From NCBI GenBank assembly GCA_029210625.1, contig JARGFU010000018.1, forward strand, positions 87,312 to 151,311: a stretch of DNA of 64,000 bases, given 5' to 3'. The DNA comes from Deltaproteobacteria bacterium. GTDB taxonomy: Bacteria > Myxococcota > Myxococcia > SLRQ01. Shown here in pieces: positions 15,462 through 25,600 of this stretch. The translations under genes and the position numbers were made by a program. The notes beneath the pieces were generated by a model. That model saw only the letters and a list, made by a program, of their open reading frames with translations. It made no database searches and was not told where the DNA came from. Within the stretch, counting starts at the first letter, position 1. Every line of letters starts with the position of its first letter.

Positions 15462-17351
15462 TCAGACCTCGAGCATCGCCCCGAGGTGGACCACCTGGTT
15501 GGGGGACAGCTCGAAGTAGTCGGTGACCCCCCGGGCGTTCTTGGCCAGCCAGAGGTAGAGCGCCTGGCGCCAGCGAGCGAAGTGGGTGTCAGGCCGGAAG
15601 ATCAGGTGCTGCTGCCCCACGAAGAAGGTGGTGGCGGTGCCGCTGATGTCGAGCCCCTGCCGCTTGCAGGCTTCGATGATCTTGGGGACCTCTGGCTTCT
15701 CCATGAAGCCATAATGGGCGGTCACCCGGTGCAGATCCGGATCGACCTCCACCACGTCCACCCGGTCCCGGTCGGAGAGGTGGGGCACGGCCACCGACTT
15801 GATGGTCAGCAGGACCACCCGCTGGTGGAGCACCTTGTTGTGCTTGAGGTTGTGCAACAGCGCGGGCGGCGCGCCCTCGTCCCGCCCCATCATGAAGACC
15901 GCGGTCCCCGGGACCCGGGTGGGCGGGTGGTCGCGGACGTCCATCCGGAAGACCGAGAGGGGCACCACCAGCTGGGCCAGGCGCTGGGCGACCAGGGTGC
16001 GGCCGCGGCGCCAGGTGGTCATCATGACCGTGATGACGGCGGCGATGGTCAGCGGCATCCAGCCTCCGTCGGCGACCTTCACGATGTTGGCGCCGAAGAA
16101 GGAGGCGTCGATCGAGCCGAAGAGGAGCAGGAGTGGCCCGCAGATCCAGAGCGAGAGCCTCCACTGCTCCCGGGCGACGACGAAGGTCAGCAGGCTGGTT
16201 ATCAGCATGGTGGTGGTGACCGCGATGCCGTAGGCGGCCGCCAGCCCGCTGGAGGAGCCGAAGCCGACCACCAGGGTGATGACCGCGACGAAGAGCAGCC
16301 AGTTCACCGCTGGCACGTAGATCTGTCCGCTGTGCTCGGCGCTGGTGTAGACGATCTTCATCCGGGGGAAGTAGCCCAGCTGCATCCCCTGCATGGCCAG
16401 GGAGAAGGCCCCGGAGATCAACGCCTGGGAGGCGATCACCGTCGCGGCCGTCGCCAGCACGATGAGCGGGAAGCGCGCCCAGGTCGGGGCCAGGAGGTAG
16501 AAGGGGTTGGAGGCCGCCTCGGGGGAGTGGAGGAGCAGCGCCCCCTGCCCGAAGTAGGAGGCCAGCAGACAGGGCAAGACCACCACGTACCAGGCGGTGC
16601 GGATCGGGAAGCGGCCGAAGTGCCCCATGTCGGCGTAGAGGGCCTCACCGCCGGTGACCACCAGGAAGACGACGCCGAGGATCAGGAAGCCCTCCATCCG
16701 GTTGATGGCGAAGAAGTCCCAGGCGTACATGGGGTTGAGCGCCGCGATGACGCTCGGGTTGGCGATCACCTCCTTCAGGCCCAGGACGGCGATCACCACG
16801 AACCAGACCAGGGTGATCGGCCCGAAGACGGCGCCCACCTTGGCCGTCCCCTTCCGCTGGAAGAGGAAGAGCCCCGCCAGGATGCCGATGCCGCCGGGGA
16901 TCACGTAGGGCGCGAGGGAGGGGGCCGCGATCTCCAGGCCCTCGACCGCCGAGAGCACCGAGATCGCCGGGGTGATCATGCCGTCCCCGTAGAGGAGCGC
17001 GGTCCCGAAGACGCCCATCAGGGCCAGGATCCAGCGCTTGTCCCGGGACTCGGGGGTCGGCAGGGCCAGGGCCATCAGCGCCAGGATGCCCCCCTCGCCC
17101 TGGTTGTCCGCCCGCAGGACGTAGAGCTGGTAGTTGATCGAGATGACGATGATCAGCGACCAGAAGATCAGCGAGAGCACCCCGAGGACGTTCTCGGGGG
17201 TCACCGGCACCGCCGCCGGGCCGTGGAAGCACTCGCGGACGGCGTAGAGGGGGGAGGTGCCGATGTCACCGAAGACCACCCCCAGCGCCGTCAGGCTGGT
17301 GATGAAGAGCTTCTTCGGCGACTTGTTGCCCTTGGCGGTCTCGTCTGACAT
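15462..17351 (-). CDS. kup: Kup-type potassium transporter
   Basis: A 629-residue integral membrane protein, close to the 622 of E. coli Kup, that imports K+ with protons. The family signatures are present: GVVFGDIGTSPLYAVRE near residue 24, and YGDGMITPAISVLSAVEG near residue 115. About twelve membrane helices fill residues 15-460 and a soluble C-terminal domain follows. The start at MSDETAKG is the family-like one; a longer frame to 17552 overlaps exbD and was rejected. It lies 46 bases after the exbD stop in the same direction with no terminator between, so it may share the TonB-system transcript. No riboswitch-like element was seen upstream. Confidence 0.94.
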   Translation of the reverse strand: MSDETAKGNKSPKKLFITSLTALGVVFGDIGTSPLYAVRECFHGPAAVPVTPENVLGVLSLIFWSLIIVISINYQLYVLRADNQGEGGILALMALALPTPESRDKRWILALMGVFGTALLYGDGMITPAISVLSAVEGLEIAAPSLAPYVIPGGIGILAGLFLFQRKGTAKVGAVFGPITLVWFVVIAVLGLKEVIANPSVIAALNPMYAWDFFAINRMEGFLILGVVFLVVTGGEALYADMGHFGRFPIRTAWYVVVLPCLLASYFGQGALLLHSPEAASNPFYLLAPTWARFPLIVLATAATVIASQALISGAFSLAMQGMQLGYFPRMKIVYTSAEHSGQIYVPAVNWLLFVAVITLVVGFGSSSGLAAAYGIAVTTTMLITSLLTFVVAREQWRLSLWICGPLLLLFGSIDASFFGANIVKVADGGWMPLTIAAVITVMMTTWRRGRTLVAQRLAQLVVPLSVFRMDVRDHPPTRVPGTAVFMMGRDEGAPPALLHNLKHNKVLHQRVVLLTIKSVAVPHLSDRDRVDVVEVDPDLHRVTAHYGFMEKPEVPKIIEACKRQGLDISGTATTFFVGQQHLIFRPDTHFARWRQALYLWLAKNARGVTDYFELSPNQVVHLGAMLEV

Positions 17352-17397
17352 CGCTTGAGCCTCGAATCGTCCCCGGCAGGCCCTCGATCCGCTCGGA

Positions 17398-17865
17398 TCA
17401 GGGGTTCGGAGTGGGAGCCGGCTCCGTGGGGGCCACCGGAAGCTCGGCGCCCAGGGCCTCGGGGTCGACGATGCCGATGTGCTTGGCGCCCGCGGCGCGG
17501 CAGAGATCCATGACCTCGACGGCCAGCCCGAAGTTCGCGCCGTCCTCGGCATCGAAGAAGGCCACCTTGTCGTCCCGCCCGCGCAGGGCGAGCCGCAGGC
17601 GCTCCCGGAGCATGGCCTCGTCCACCCGCTCGCCGTTCAGGTCGATGGACCCGTCCTGGTGGAGCTTGACCAGAAGGGGGAGCATCTCGGGGGGGATGTC
17701 CTCCTCGAGCTCGGTATCGTCCGTCTCGGGGAGGGAGAGCTTGAAGCGCAGCTCGAGGGTGGGGGTCACGACCATGAAGATGATGAGGAGCACCAGCACC
17801 ACGTCGATCAGCGGCGTGACGTTGATCTCGGACTGGACGCCCTTTCCTCCCAGCTGCATCGCCAT
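17398..17865 (-). CDS. exbD: ExbD/TolR family protein (first, downstream copy)
   Basis: A 155-residue single-pass membrane protein. Residues 14-36, INVTPLIDVVLVLLIIFMVV, form the transmembrane helix with the conserved proton-carrying Asp. The rest is a periplasmic domain that ends in a Pro/Thr-rich tail. GAGGA lies seven bases before the ATG. With ExbB it forms the proton channel that energises TonB. Two different ExbD proteins in tandem are common in Myxococcota; whether they form mixed or separate complexes is not visible. The gene is 18 bases downstream of the other exbD. Confidence 0.93.
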   Translation of the reverse strand: MAMQLGGKGVQSEINVTPLIDVVLVLLIIFMVVTPTLELRFKLSLPETDDTELEEDIPPEMLPLLVKLHQDGSIDLNGERVDEAMLRERLRLALRGRDDKVAFFDAEDGANFGLAVEVMDLCRAAGAKHIGIVDPEALGAELPVAPTEPAPTPNP

Positions 17866-17883
17866 CTAGGATCCTCGAGGACG

Positions 17884-18303
17884 CTAGGCGTCCTCCTCCT
17901 TGCGTTCCTTGGTGGCGATCACGACCCGGGCTGCCCCGGCCTTGCGGCAGTCGAGCATCACTGCCCGGACCTTGCCGTAGTCGAGGCTGCGATCGCCCTT
18001 CACCACGACCTCGATGCCGGGGTTGAAGGAGAGGCGATCCTTCACCGCCTCGACCAGGCCCTCCTTCATCACGGGATCCTGATCCAGCCAGAGCTCCCCG
18101 TCGGCGGTCACGATGACGAAGAGCTGCTCGCGCTCACCCTTCCCCTTCACCACGTGCTTGGCCTCGGGGAGCTGCACGGCCTTGGCCTTCTGCATCATGG
18201 GCGTGACCACCATGAAGATGATCAGCAGCACCATGACGATGTCGACCAGAGGGGTGACGTTGATCTGGGCCTGGAAGCCCCCGCCCGAAGCGCCGGCCTG
18301 CAT
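17884..18303 (-). CDS. exbD: ExbD/TolR family protein (second, upstream copy)
   Basis: 139 residues. The transmembrane helix INVTPLVDIVMVLLIIFMVV (residues 14-33) contains the conserved Asp, followed by the ExbD periplasmic domain (LPEAKHVVKG, then a stretch ending in VRAVMLDCRKAGAARVVIAT). It starts nine bases after the exbB stop with only a weak ribosome binding site, so translation is likely coupled to exbB. It differs clearly from the neighbouring exbD in the periplasmic part and has no Pro-rich tail. Role: proton-channel subunit of the TonB motor at the inner membrane. Confidence 0.93.
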   Translation of the reverse strand: MQAGASGGGFQAQINVTPLVDIVMVLLIIFMVVTPMMQKAKAVQLPEAKHVVKGKGEREQLFVIVTADGELWLDQDPVMKEGLVEAVKDRLSFNPGIEVVVKGDRSLDYGKVRAVMLDCRKAGAARVVIATKERKEEDA

Positions 18304-18312
18304 CGTCCCGGC

Positions 18313-19008
18313 CTAGCTCTCGCTGCCCGCGGCGCCGGCGCGACCCTGATCCTTGATCAGGTAGTCGACGATCTCGTTCTTCGCCGCCACCAGGGCGCCG
18401 CCGATCCCGTCCACCTTGGCGGTGTAGGCGTTGTAGAACCACACGCCGATGACCGCCACGGCGATGCCGAAGGCGGTGGTCAGGAGCGCCTCGGCGATGC
18501 CGGGGCCGATGGTGGCGAGGTCACCGGCGCCGCCGCCCATCGCCTGGAAGGCGTTGATGATGCCGAAGGTCGTGCCGAAGAGACCGACGAAGGGCGCGGT
18601 CGAGCCGACGGTCGCGAGGATGCCGAGGCCACGGCGCAGCCGGGTCAGCTCGGCGTCGATCGAGCGCTCGGAGGCGCGCGTCGCCGCCTCGACGACATCG
18701 TAGGTCGCTCCGGCGGCCTGCTTCTTCAAGCCGTCATCGTACTCGCTCACGCCGGCGCCGACCACCTGGGCCAGCGGGCTGCGCTTGTACCGCTTCTGGG
18801 TCTCACCGACGGTCTCGAACTGCCGGTCGTCGAGCGGCCCGCGGATCTCGAGGGCGAAGCGCTTGGACTCGCCGGCGGCACGCATGAACGCGAGGGCGCG
18901 CTCGATGCCGACCCCGAGCGTCCCCACGCTCATCAGCAGGAGGGTGTAGACCACGCCCTTCGCGACCGGGCCCATCGCGGCCCACATGTGTGAGAATTCG
19001 AACTCCAT
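18313..19008 (-). CDS. exbB: ExbB/TolQ/MotA family proton channel
   Basis: 231 residues starting at MEFEFSHMWAAMG, with AGGAGAAG eight bases upstream. Three membrane helices are visible: residues 17-33, about 133-155 (LGILATVGSTAPFVGLFGTT) and about 172-200 (IAEALLTTAFGIAVAVIGVW). The ATVGSTAPFVGLFGTTFGII motif is diagnostic of ExbB/TolQ. It forms the pentameric channel around ExbD that uses proton-motive force to drive TonB. It is placed between tonB and the two exbD genes in one co-directional run. Confidence 0.95.
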   Translation of the reverse strand: MEFEFSHMWAAMGPVAKGVVYTLLLMSVGTLGVGIERALAFMRAAGESKRFALEIRGPLDDRQFETVGETQKRYKRSPLAQVVGAGVSEYDDGLKKQAAGATYDVVEAATRASERSIDAELTRLRRGLGILATVGSTAPFVGLFGTTFGIINAFQAMGGGAGDLATIGPGIAEALLTTAFGIAVAVIGVWFYNAYTAKVDGIGGALVAAKNEIVDYLIKDQGRAGAAGSES

Positions 19009-19037
19009 GCTCTTCTCCTGCTCGTGCTCTCGCTGCC

Positions 19038-19820
19038 TTACTCGAGCTTGAAAACGAAGGGCACCGGCAACCAGACGTAGACCGGTTGGCCCTCGAACTT
19101 GGCCGGCTGATAGCGGCACTTCTTCGCCGCCTGAACCGCGGCGTGCGCCAGCGCCTCGTTGCCGGACCGGACCTTGACCTCTCCGACGGTGCCGTCCTGC
19201 TTGACGCCCACCAGGAGGACCACTCTTCCGGTGACCCGCGCCTCGCGGAGCATCCGCGGATACTCCGGCTCGGGGCAGGCCCCCGGTACGGGCTTGGGGG
19301 GGATCATCCCCTTCTTCAGGCGGACCGGCTCCTGGCTGCCCAGCTCACCGCCGAGCACCCCACCGAGCACACCCCCCACCTGGCCGCCGACCACGCCGCC
19401 GACGACGCCGCCCTCGACACCCCCCTCGACGCCGCCCTCGACGCCCTCGACGCCGTCGTCGTCACCGCCGTCCTCTTCCTCCTCGACGGGCTCGGGCTCG
19501 GGTTCGGGCTCGGGCTCCGGATCCGGCCGCCGCTCGATCGGCTTGATCTGCTCGATCTTCGGCTGAACCATCACCGTGGGCGTCTTCGGCTTCTTCTTCC
19601 GCCGGATCTTCGCCTTGGGCGGCGGGGGTGGCGGCGGCGGAGGCGGCGCCCGGTAGAAGACCACCGGGACGTCCACCTCCTCCACGGCCTCCGAGACCGA
19701 GGGCTCCATCAGGAGCCACCCGGCCAGGGCAGCGTGCACCCCCACGGCGATGGCCGCCGCCACCAGGCGGCGGCCAAGTCCCCCCTTGGCCTTCGGCTGA
19801 ACGAAACCGTCGAACATCAT
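19038..19820 (-). CDS. tonB: TonB energy-transducing protein with low-complexity linker
   Basis: 260 residues. A membrane anchor at residues 18-37 (with His29, the usual TonB Ser/His position) is followed by a run of ten Pro (residues 59-68), a Lys/Arg block, an (Glu-Pro)n run (99-111), an acidic block, and a Gly-Gly-Val-rich repeat (123-160). The C-terminal domain (180-260) has the TonB features YPRMLREARVTGRVVLLVGV and CRYQPAKFEGQPV. The Pro and Glu-Pro runs would span the periplasm; the GGV repeat is not a usual TonB linker. The gene begins 30 bases after the receptor stop, which supports pairing with that receptor. Confidence 0.92.
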   Translation of the reverse strand: MMFDGFVQPKAKGGLGRRLVAAAIAVGVHAALAGWLLMEPSVSEAVEEVDVPVVFYRAPPPPPPPPPPKAKIRRKKKPKTPTVMVQPKIEQIKPIERRPDPEPEPEPEPEPVEEEEDGGDDDGVEGVEGGVEGGVEGGVVGGVVGGQVGGVLGGVLGGELGSQEPVRLKKGMIPPKPVPGACPEPEYPRMLREARVTGRVVLLVGVKQDGTVGEVKVRSGNEALAHAAVQAAKKCRYQPAKFEGQPVYVWLPVPFVFKLE

Positions 19821-19850
19821 GGCTGGGGGAAACTACCTCTACTGGCAATG

Positions 19851-22577
19851 CTAGTAACGGAACCTCAGCCCAAATTGCATACTAAGTGGGTCCAAGGTGT
19901 CAATCACGTCGCCGAACTGGGTCGCTCCGCCCGCGGGAAGGTTCCGGGTCTCATAGGCCACGGCCGCCCGGTTGTTCAGCAGGTTGAACACGTCGTAGTA
20001 GAGCTGGATCTTCTGGCCGGTGAGCTCCTCGAGATCCCAGCCGATCCGCGCGGCGAGGGTGAAGAGGGCCGGCATCCGCAGCGGAACGAGGTTCCCCTCG
20101 GCGTCGTAGTCGTAGCCACGCGGCGAGCGGCGATCCCAGTAGTCGCTGAAGAAGCTGTTGAAGTAGTAGCGGTTGTAGGGGCCGCCGGACTGGTAATAGA
20201 CCTCACCGCCGATGGAGATGCCCTTGGGCAGCTTGTAGGAGGTGTAGACCTTCAGCACGTGGGCGTGGTGGCCCGGCAGCAGGCCCTGCTCGAACTCCCG
20301 CTGGCGGGGCCGGTCGAAGGCCACGTCGAGGAGGGAGTAGTCGGGCGAGGTGCCGTCGGACTTCGACAGCACGTAGGACGCCATCATCTGCCAGTTCTTC
20401 GACAGCCGCTTGTTCAGGGTCAGCTGCAGGGCGATGTAGCGGTTCCAGGCGCCCTCGAGGGCCCCGAGGGAGTAGAGGTGGTTGGGCTCACCGTTCACGT
20501 AGCCGACGACCGCGTCGCCCTGCTCGTTCCAGATGACGTTGACCTCGTCGTCCTCCCAGACGTTGACGCTGGTCTTGTAGATCAGGTCCGCGGAGAGGGA
20601 GAGATCGTCCACCAGCTCCCGGGAGAGGCCGAGGATGAACTCGTGGGCGCGGGGGCGCTGCTGGTTGAAGGGCTCCTTGAGGTAGTCCTTGCCGGTGGTC
20701 GTCGGATCCGAGCCGCCCTGGGAGTACAGGAAGATGTCGTACTCCTCGGTGATCGGGTTGTACTGCCAGGTCCGGGTCCGCATCTCGCGGGCGCCCGCGA
20801 AGTCGGAGAGGGCCAGGTAGCCGGTGTCGACGTACTGATAGTAGCCGGCCCGGATGGCGGTCTTCTTGTCGCCGAAGGGATCCCAGGCCAGACCGAGGCG
20901 GGGGCTGACCGTGTTGACGATGATCTGGGCCTCACCCTCGTAGTTGCGCATCCGCGAGGAGTCGAAGCGCAGACCCGGGCGAACGGTGAGGCCGCCGAAG
21001 GGCTTCCAGACGTCCTGGGCGAAGACCGAGACGATGTCGCCGAAGAGCTGGTTGTCCTGGGCCTCGACCAGCTCGGTCTTCCGATAGGGGAGGCCGGCGC
21101 CGGAGATGGCGTTGGGATCGTTGGGGTCCACGCCGCTGTCGGTGAAGTACTCACCACCGGGGATGGACTGGAAGACGCTGTTCCAGGACATGGAGGCGTC
21201 GATGCCGGCCTTGAACTGGTGCCGGCCCATCATGTCGTCCACGTCGTAGGAGAGCGCCGAGTAGAGCTGCAGGCGGTAGCGCTTGTCGTCGACCCACTGG
21301 GTGTCGTTGATGGTGTCGGTGCCGGTGTCGATGTTGGTGTGACCCGAGGTGTCGAGGTCCAGGCTGACCGGGGTGATGTAGAGCCGCTGGCTCTTGAAGG
21401 AGACGCTGGTGTTCCAGAGCATCTGCGGCTGGAGGAAGATCTTGGAGTTCCCCATCAGCGTGATGCCCGCCTGCCACTGCCGGCGCTCGGCGTCCGGGTG
21501 GGTGGTCGGCTGCTGCTTGGTGTTCCGGATGGAGGTGGGATCCGTCTGGAAGAGCAGCTGGTAGGTCTGGGTCGGGGTGGGCATGAAGGTCAGCTTGCCC
21601 AGGGCATAGAGGCCGAAGAAGGTCCGCGGCGGCGGCTTCAGGCCCTCCTGATCCGGGAAGATCCCGAGCTGCTCACTGGTCCGCGAGGGACGCACGGCCG
21701 CGTAGGGAAGCTCGGCGGAGATGAAGTACCAGAGCTTGTCCTTCATCACCGGGCCACCCAGGTTCACGTTGCTCTGGATGATGGTGTTGTCCTGCGGGAT
21801 CTCGTTGTCGTCGTAGGGCGAGAGCTGGCCGGCCTCGTAATAGATGGAGCCGTCCACGTGGTGCTCGTTCGAGCCGCTCTTCGTCACGATGTTGAGGATG
21901 CCGCCAGTGGCCTGACCGTACTCGGCGTCACGGCCGCCGGTGAGGACCTCGACCGACTCCATCGCGTCGAAGTTGAAGTTCGCCGAGAAGGTGTTGGTCA
22001 CCGGGTCGGTGATGTTCACACCATCGAGCAGGTACTGGTTGCTGTACTGCTTGCTGCCCGCGACGTTCGGGTTGCCGCCACCGCCGCTCACGCCAGGCGT
22101 GAGGTTGGCGATCGACTGGTAGGACCGGCCGGTCGGGACGGTGTTGGCGAACTCGGTGGTGACGACCTCACCGGTGGTGGTGTTCTCGACGTCCACCATC
22201 GGGATCTTGCCCTTGACCACCACGGCCTCGGCCTCATCCGCGACCGGCGGCTCGAGGATGAGGTCCAGGGTGGCCGTGCGGCCGATCTGGACCTCGATGC
22301 CCTCGGTGGTCATGTCCCGGAAGAGGTCGTGCTCGGAGCCCACGGAGTAGGTCCCCGGGGGAATCTCCTTGAAGCGGGCCTCGCCGTCCTCGTTCGAGGT
22401 GACGACCCGCTTACCGATGAGGTTCTTACCCGAGAGGGTCAGCTTCACGCCGGCGACCGGCATGCCGTCCTGACCGGACACGTAGACCTCTACCTGTCCG
22501 GTCTGGACCGAGGCGAACGCCGGGCTCGCGAGGAGCACGGCAAGGAGAATGGCGCCAGAAAACCTGATCGTCTTCAT
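19851..22577 (-). CDS. TonB-dependent outer-membrane receptor with N-terminal carboxypeptidase-regulatory-like domain
   Basis: 908 residues from MKTIRFSGAI, chosen because AAAGGA lies upstream; in-frame ATGs at 22598 and 22613 are possible. A signal peptide ends near AFASVQT. Residues 30-110 are a beta-sandwich of the CarboxypepD_reg-like type (VYVSGQDGMPVAGVKLTLSG). The plug domain follows (VPTGRSYQSIANLTPGVSGG, then LLDGVNITDP and GGILNIVTKSGSNEHH), then a long beta-barrel ending in MQFGLRFRY, with the terminal aromatic expected for BAM insertion. This Oar-like layout is typical of Myxococcota and Bacteroidota. The ligand is unknown. It follows the thrombospondin-3 lipoprotein gene by 42 bases and precedes tonB by 30, so the four parts probably act together. 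Confidence 0.93.
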   Translation of the reverse strand: MKTIRFSGAILLAVLLASPAFASVQTGQVEVYVSGQDGMPVAGVKLTLSGKNLIGKRVVTSNEDGEARFKEIPPGTYSVGSEHDLFRDMTTEGIEVQIGRTATLDLILEPPVADEAEAVVVKGKIPMVDVENTTTGEVVTTEFANTVPTGRSYQSIANLTPGVSGGGGNPNVAGSKQYSNQYLLDGVNITDPVTNTFSANFNFDAMESVEVLTGGRDAEYGQATGGILNIVTKSGSNEHHVDGSIYYEAGQLSPYDDNEIPQDNTIIQSNVNLGGPVMKDKLWYFISAELPYAAVRPSRTSEQLGIFPDQEGLKPPPRTFFGLYALGKLTFMPTPTQTYQLLFQTDPTSIRNTKQQPTTHPDAERRQWQAGITLMGNSKIFLQPQMLWNTSVSFKSQRLYITPVSLDLDTSGHTNIDTGTDTINDTQWVDDKRYRLQLYSALSYDVDDMMGRHQFKAGIDASMSWNSVFQSIPGGEYFTDSGVDPNDPNAISGAGLPYRKTELVEAQDNQLFGDIVSVFAQDVWKPFGGLTVRPGLRFDSSRMRNYEGEAQIIVNTVSPRLGLAWDPFGDKKTAIRAGYYQYVDTGYLALSDFAGAREMRTRTWQYNPITEEYDIFLYSQGGSDPTTTGKDYLKEPFNQQRPRAHEFILGLSRELVDDLSLSADLIYKTSVNVWEDDEVNVIWNEQGDAVVGYVNGEPNHLYSLGALEGAWNRYIALQLTLNKRLSKNWQMMASYVLSKSDGTSPDYSLLDVAFDRPRQREFEQGLLPGHHAHVLKVYTSYKLPKGISIGGEVYYQSGGPYNRYYFNSFFSDYWDRRSPRGYDYDAEGNLVPLRMPALFTLAARIGWDLEELTGQKIQLYYDVFNLLNNRAAVAYETRNLPAGGATQFGDVIDTLDPLSMQFGLRFRY

Positions 22578-22619
22578 GATGGCAGTTCCTTTACGCATGA
22601 CTAGTTCTCGCAATTCCGG

Positions 22620-25600
22620 CTAGTTGGCCGTCAGGGTCAGGTTGAAGTCGTAGGCAGAGGCGCCCACGCACTGGAAGACGCCGACGGTGTAGCGCGTCCC
22701 GGCCGAGACCGGCACGCCACCGAAGTACTCCGGCTGAGCACCCGTCGCGGCATCCCAGCTCAGGACCCCGGCGGCGCCGCCGCCCTCGATCCGCGGACCG
22801 CCCGCCTCGAAGATCACGAGGTCGAGATCCTCACCCGCGTCGCCGAAGCCGAGGAAGCCCTCGAGGGTTCCGTCGACGGTCGGGACGAAGGAGTAGAAGT
22901 CGGCGTCGTCGGAGAGCGGGGCTCCGGTCCAGACGTTCGGGAACCAGTCGCAGGCGTCCGCCGCGATGGCGATGTCGCCGGCGATGTTGATCGGCACCTC
23001 CGGAGGCAGCGGACCCATGTCCTGCGCCATGGCGTAGTCGTCGTTGGCGCCCATGTCGCCCTGGTCGAGGCCCAGGCCGAGGATGTAGTCGCCACCGGGA
23101 CCGGCGTAGTTCATGACCGCGATGACGACCGTCTCACCCCGCTGAACGTTCAGAGAGGTGAAGTCGATCTCGGGGTTGCCGTCGAAGTCGAGGTCGTGCC
23201 AGCCGCCCGAGAGGCGCTCGGGCTTGTCGCCCGTGCCGCCCGCGAAGCCGTCGATGACGCCCGCGGCGCCACCACCCTCGACCCGAGGACCACCGGCGTC
23301 GAAGACGATCATGTCGAAGTCGCTGCCCGGGTCGATCCAGTCGACCGTGACGGTCAGCTTGCCAGCCTCGGCCGCGGTGATCCGGAAGAAGTCGACGTCC
23401 GCCGGGTAGCTGCCGAGGAAGATGCTGGGCCACCAGTCGGCGCCACCGGCGATGTTGCCGGAGACCAGCACCGGGACCTTCGGGAAGAGGAGGCCGAGAC
23501 CCTGGGCCGAGGCCGTCAGGTCGTTGGGCTCGTTCTCGGGAAGGACGAAGGGACCGGAGGCGGAGCAGGCATCGCCCGTGCCGTCGCCGTCGCTGTCGAG
23601 CTGATCCGGGTTCGGGACGCTCGGGCAGTTGTCGATGCCGTAGCAGTTCTGCCCGAAGGCCACCGGGTTCGGGTTGCAGACGCCGTCGTCGTCCATGTCC
23701 GGGTCGCAGGCGTCACCGACGGTGTCGCCGTCGAGATCCGCCTGGCTGGTGTTGGCGTCGTCGACGCAGTTGTCCAGGGTGTCGACGATCAGGTCGCCGT
23801 CGGTGTCGAGCGCCGGGTCGTTGCAGGCGTCACCGTCGCCGTTGCCGTCGGTGTCGTGCTGATCCGGGTTCACCACGTCGACGCAGTTGTCGGTGGTGTT
23901 GTCGACCGTGTCGTTGTCGTCGTCGGTGCCGATGCAGAGGTCGCCCACCCCGTCACCGTCGGTGTCGAGCTGGTTGTCCTCGTTGGCGCCGTTGGCCACC
24001 AGGATGCAGTTGTCGCAGACGTCGCCCACGCCGTCCGAGTCGGTGTCGGTGAGGTCGGTGGACATCACGCCGGGGCAGTTGTCGCAGGCATCACCCACGC
24101 CGTCGGCGTCGGTGTCGTCCTGGGTCTCGTTGTCCACCAGCGGGCAGTTGTCGTTGACGTCGAGGATGGTGTCGGCGTCGCCGTTGCCGTCGCAGGCGTC
24201 GCCCACGCCGTCGGCGTCGTCGTCGTGCTGATCGGCGTTGGCCAGATCCGGGCAGTTGTCGTCGTCACCCAGGCAGAAGGGATCCGTCTGACCGGGGGAG
24301 CAGACGCCGTCGTTGTCCTGGTCGAGCTCGGTGCCCGCCACCTCGCAGACATCGCCGATGCCGTTGGTGTCCAGGTCCTCCTGGTTGGCGTTGGCGACGA
24401 CGATGCAGTTGTCGCAGGCGTCACCCACGCCGTCGGCGTCGGTGTCGAGGTTGCTCGAGTCGGCGACGTCGACGCAGAGGTCGCAGGCGTCGCCCAGCCC
24501 GTCGAGGTCGGTGTCGACCTGGCCGCCGGACTTGATGGTGAGGGTGTAGTTGATGTCACCCGGCACCAAGCCCGGATCGCGGATCGCGGTGATCTCGACC
24601 GGGTTCGTGTCGGCGATGACGCCCTCGAAGAGCACGTCGGACTGACCCGTGTTGTCGATGATCGACATCCCGGCGATGGTCACGTTGAGGTCTGAGGGCC
24701 ACCCGCCGCCGGGGAGCAGCCAGTAGCCGTCCGCCGCCGTGACGTGGACCCGCACGGCCTGGCCGACGAGATCCGCGGCCGGGGTGAAGTAGAAGAAGTC
24801 GGCGGTCTCGCCGGCGGCGTCGGTGTTCTGACCGGTCACGGTCAGGGCGTCACCGTAGGCCACGGTGCCGAGGTTCTCGGCGTTGGCGGTGTCCTCGTTC
24901 GTCCCGAGCGCCGCGGGATCCTCCATCTCGGCGTAGGGCGTGAGGGTGTTGTCCGGGTTGGCCAGCACCGGGCAGGTGTCGGTGCCGTTGTCGACGCCGT
25001 CGCCGTCCCAGTCGCTGTCGCAGGCGTCGCCCTCGCCGTCGGTGTCGAGGTCGGCCTGGTCGGTGTTGACCGTCCGCGGGCAGTTGTCGACGCTGTCGTC
25101 GATGGTGTCACCGTCGGTGTCGGTGTCGCAGGCATCACCCTCGAGGTCTCCGTCGAGGTCGGCCTGGCCGATGCACATGCCGCGCACGCACACGTTGCCC
25201 AAACCGGAGCAGTCACTGTCGTCGGAGCACACCACCGGCGCGTCGGCCGCGCCCGGGCAGAGGTCGCAGGCGTCGCCCCAGAAGTCGCCGTCGGAGTCGG
25301 TCTGGGTCGGGTTGGCGACCAGCGGGCAGTTGTCGCAGGCGTTGCCGAGGCCGTCGCCGTCGACGTCGCCCTGCAGCGGGTTGTAGAGGCCGACGCAGGA
25401 GTCGCAGGCGTCCTGGGTGCCGTCGCCGTCCAGGTCCTCCTGGTTGGTGTTGGCCGCCAGCGGGCAGCCATCGGCAGCGTCGGCGATGCCGTCGTTGTCG
25501 TCGTCGGTGTCGCAGGCGTTGCCCACGCCATCGGCGTCGGTGTCGAGCTGCGCCGGATCGGCGGTGCCCGGGCAGAGGTCGCACATGTCGCCCACGCCAT

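Noticed and set aside
17352..17397. Riboswitch upstream of kup (cyclic-di-AMP type)
   Set aside because: The gap is only 46 bases and holds no structured element of that size.
19341..19640. Short tandem DNA repeat as a CRISPR or mobile-element remnant
   Set aside because: The repetition is the codons of the Glu-Pro and Gly-Gly-Val linkers of TonB, in frame throughout.
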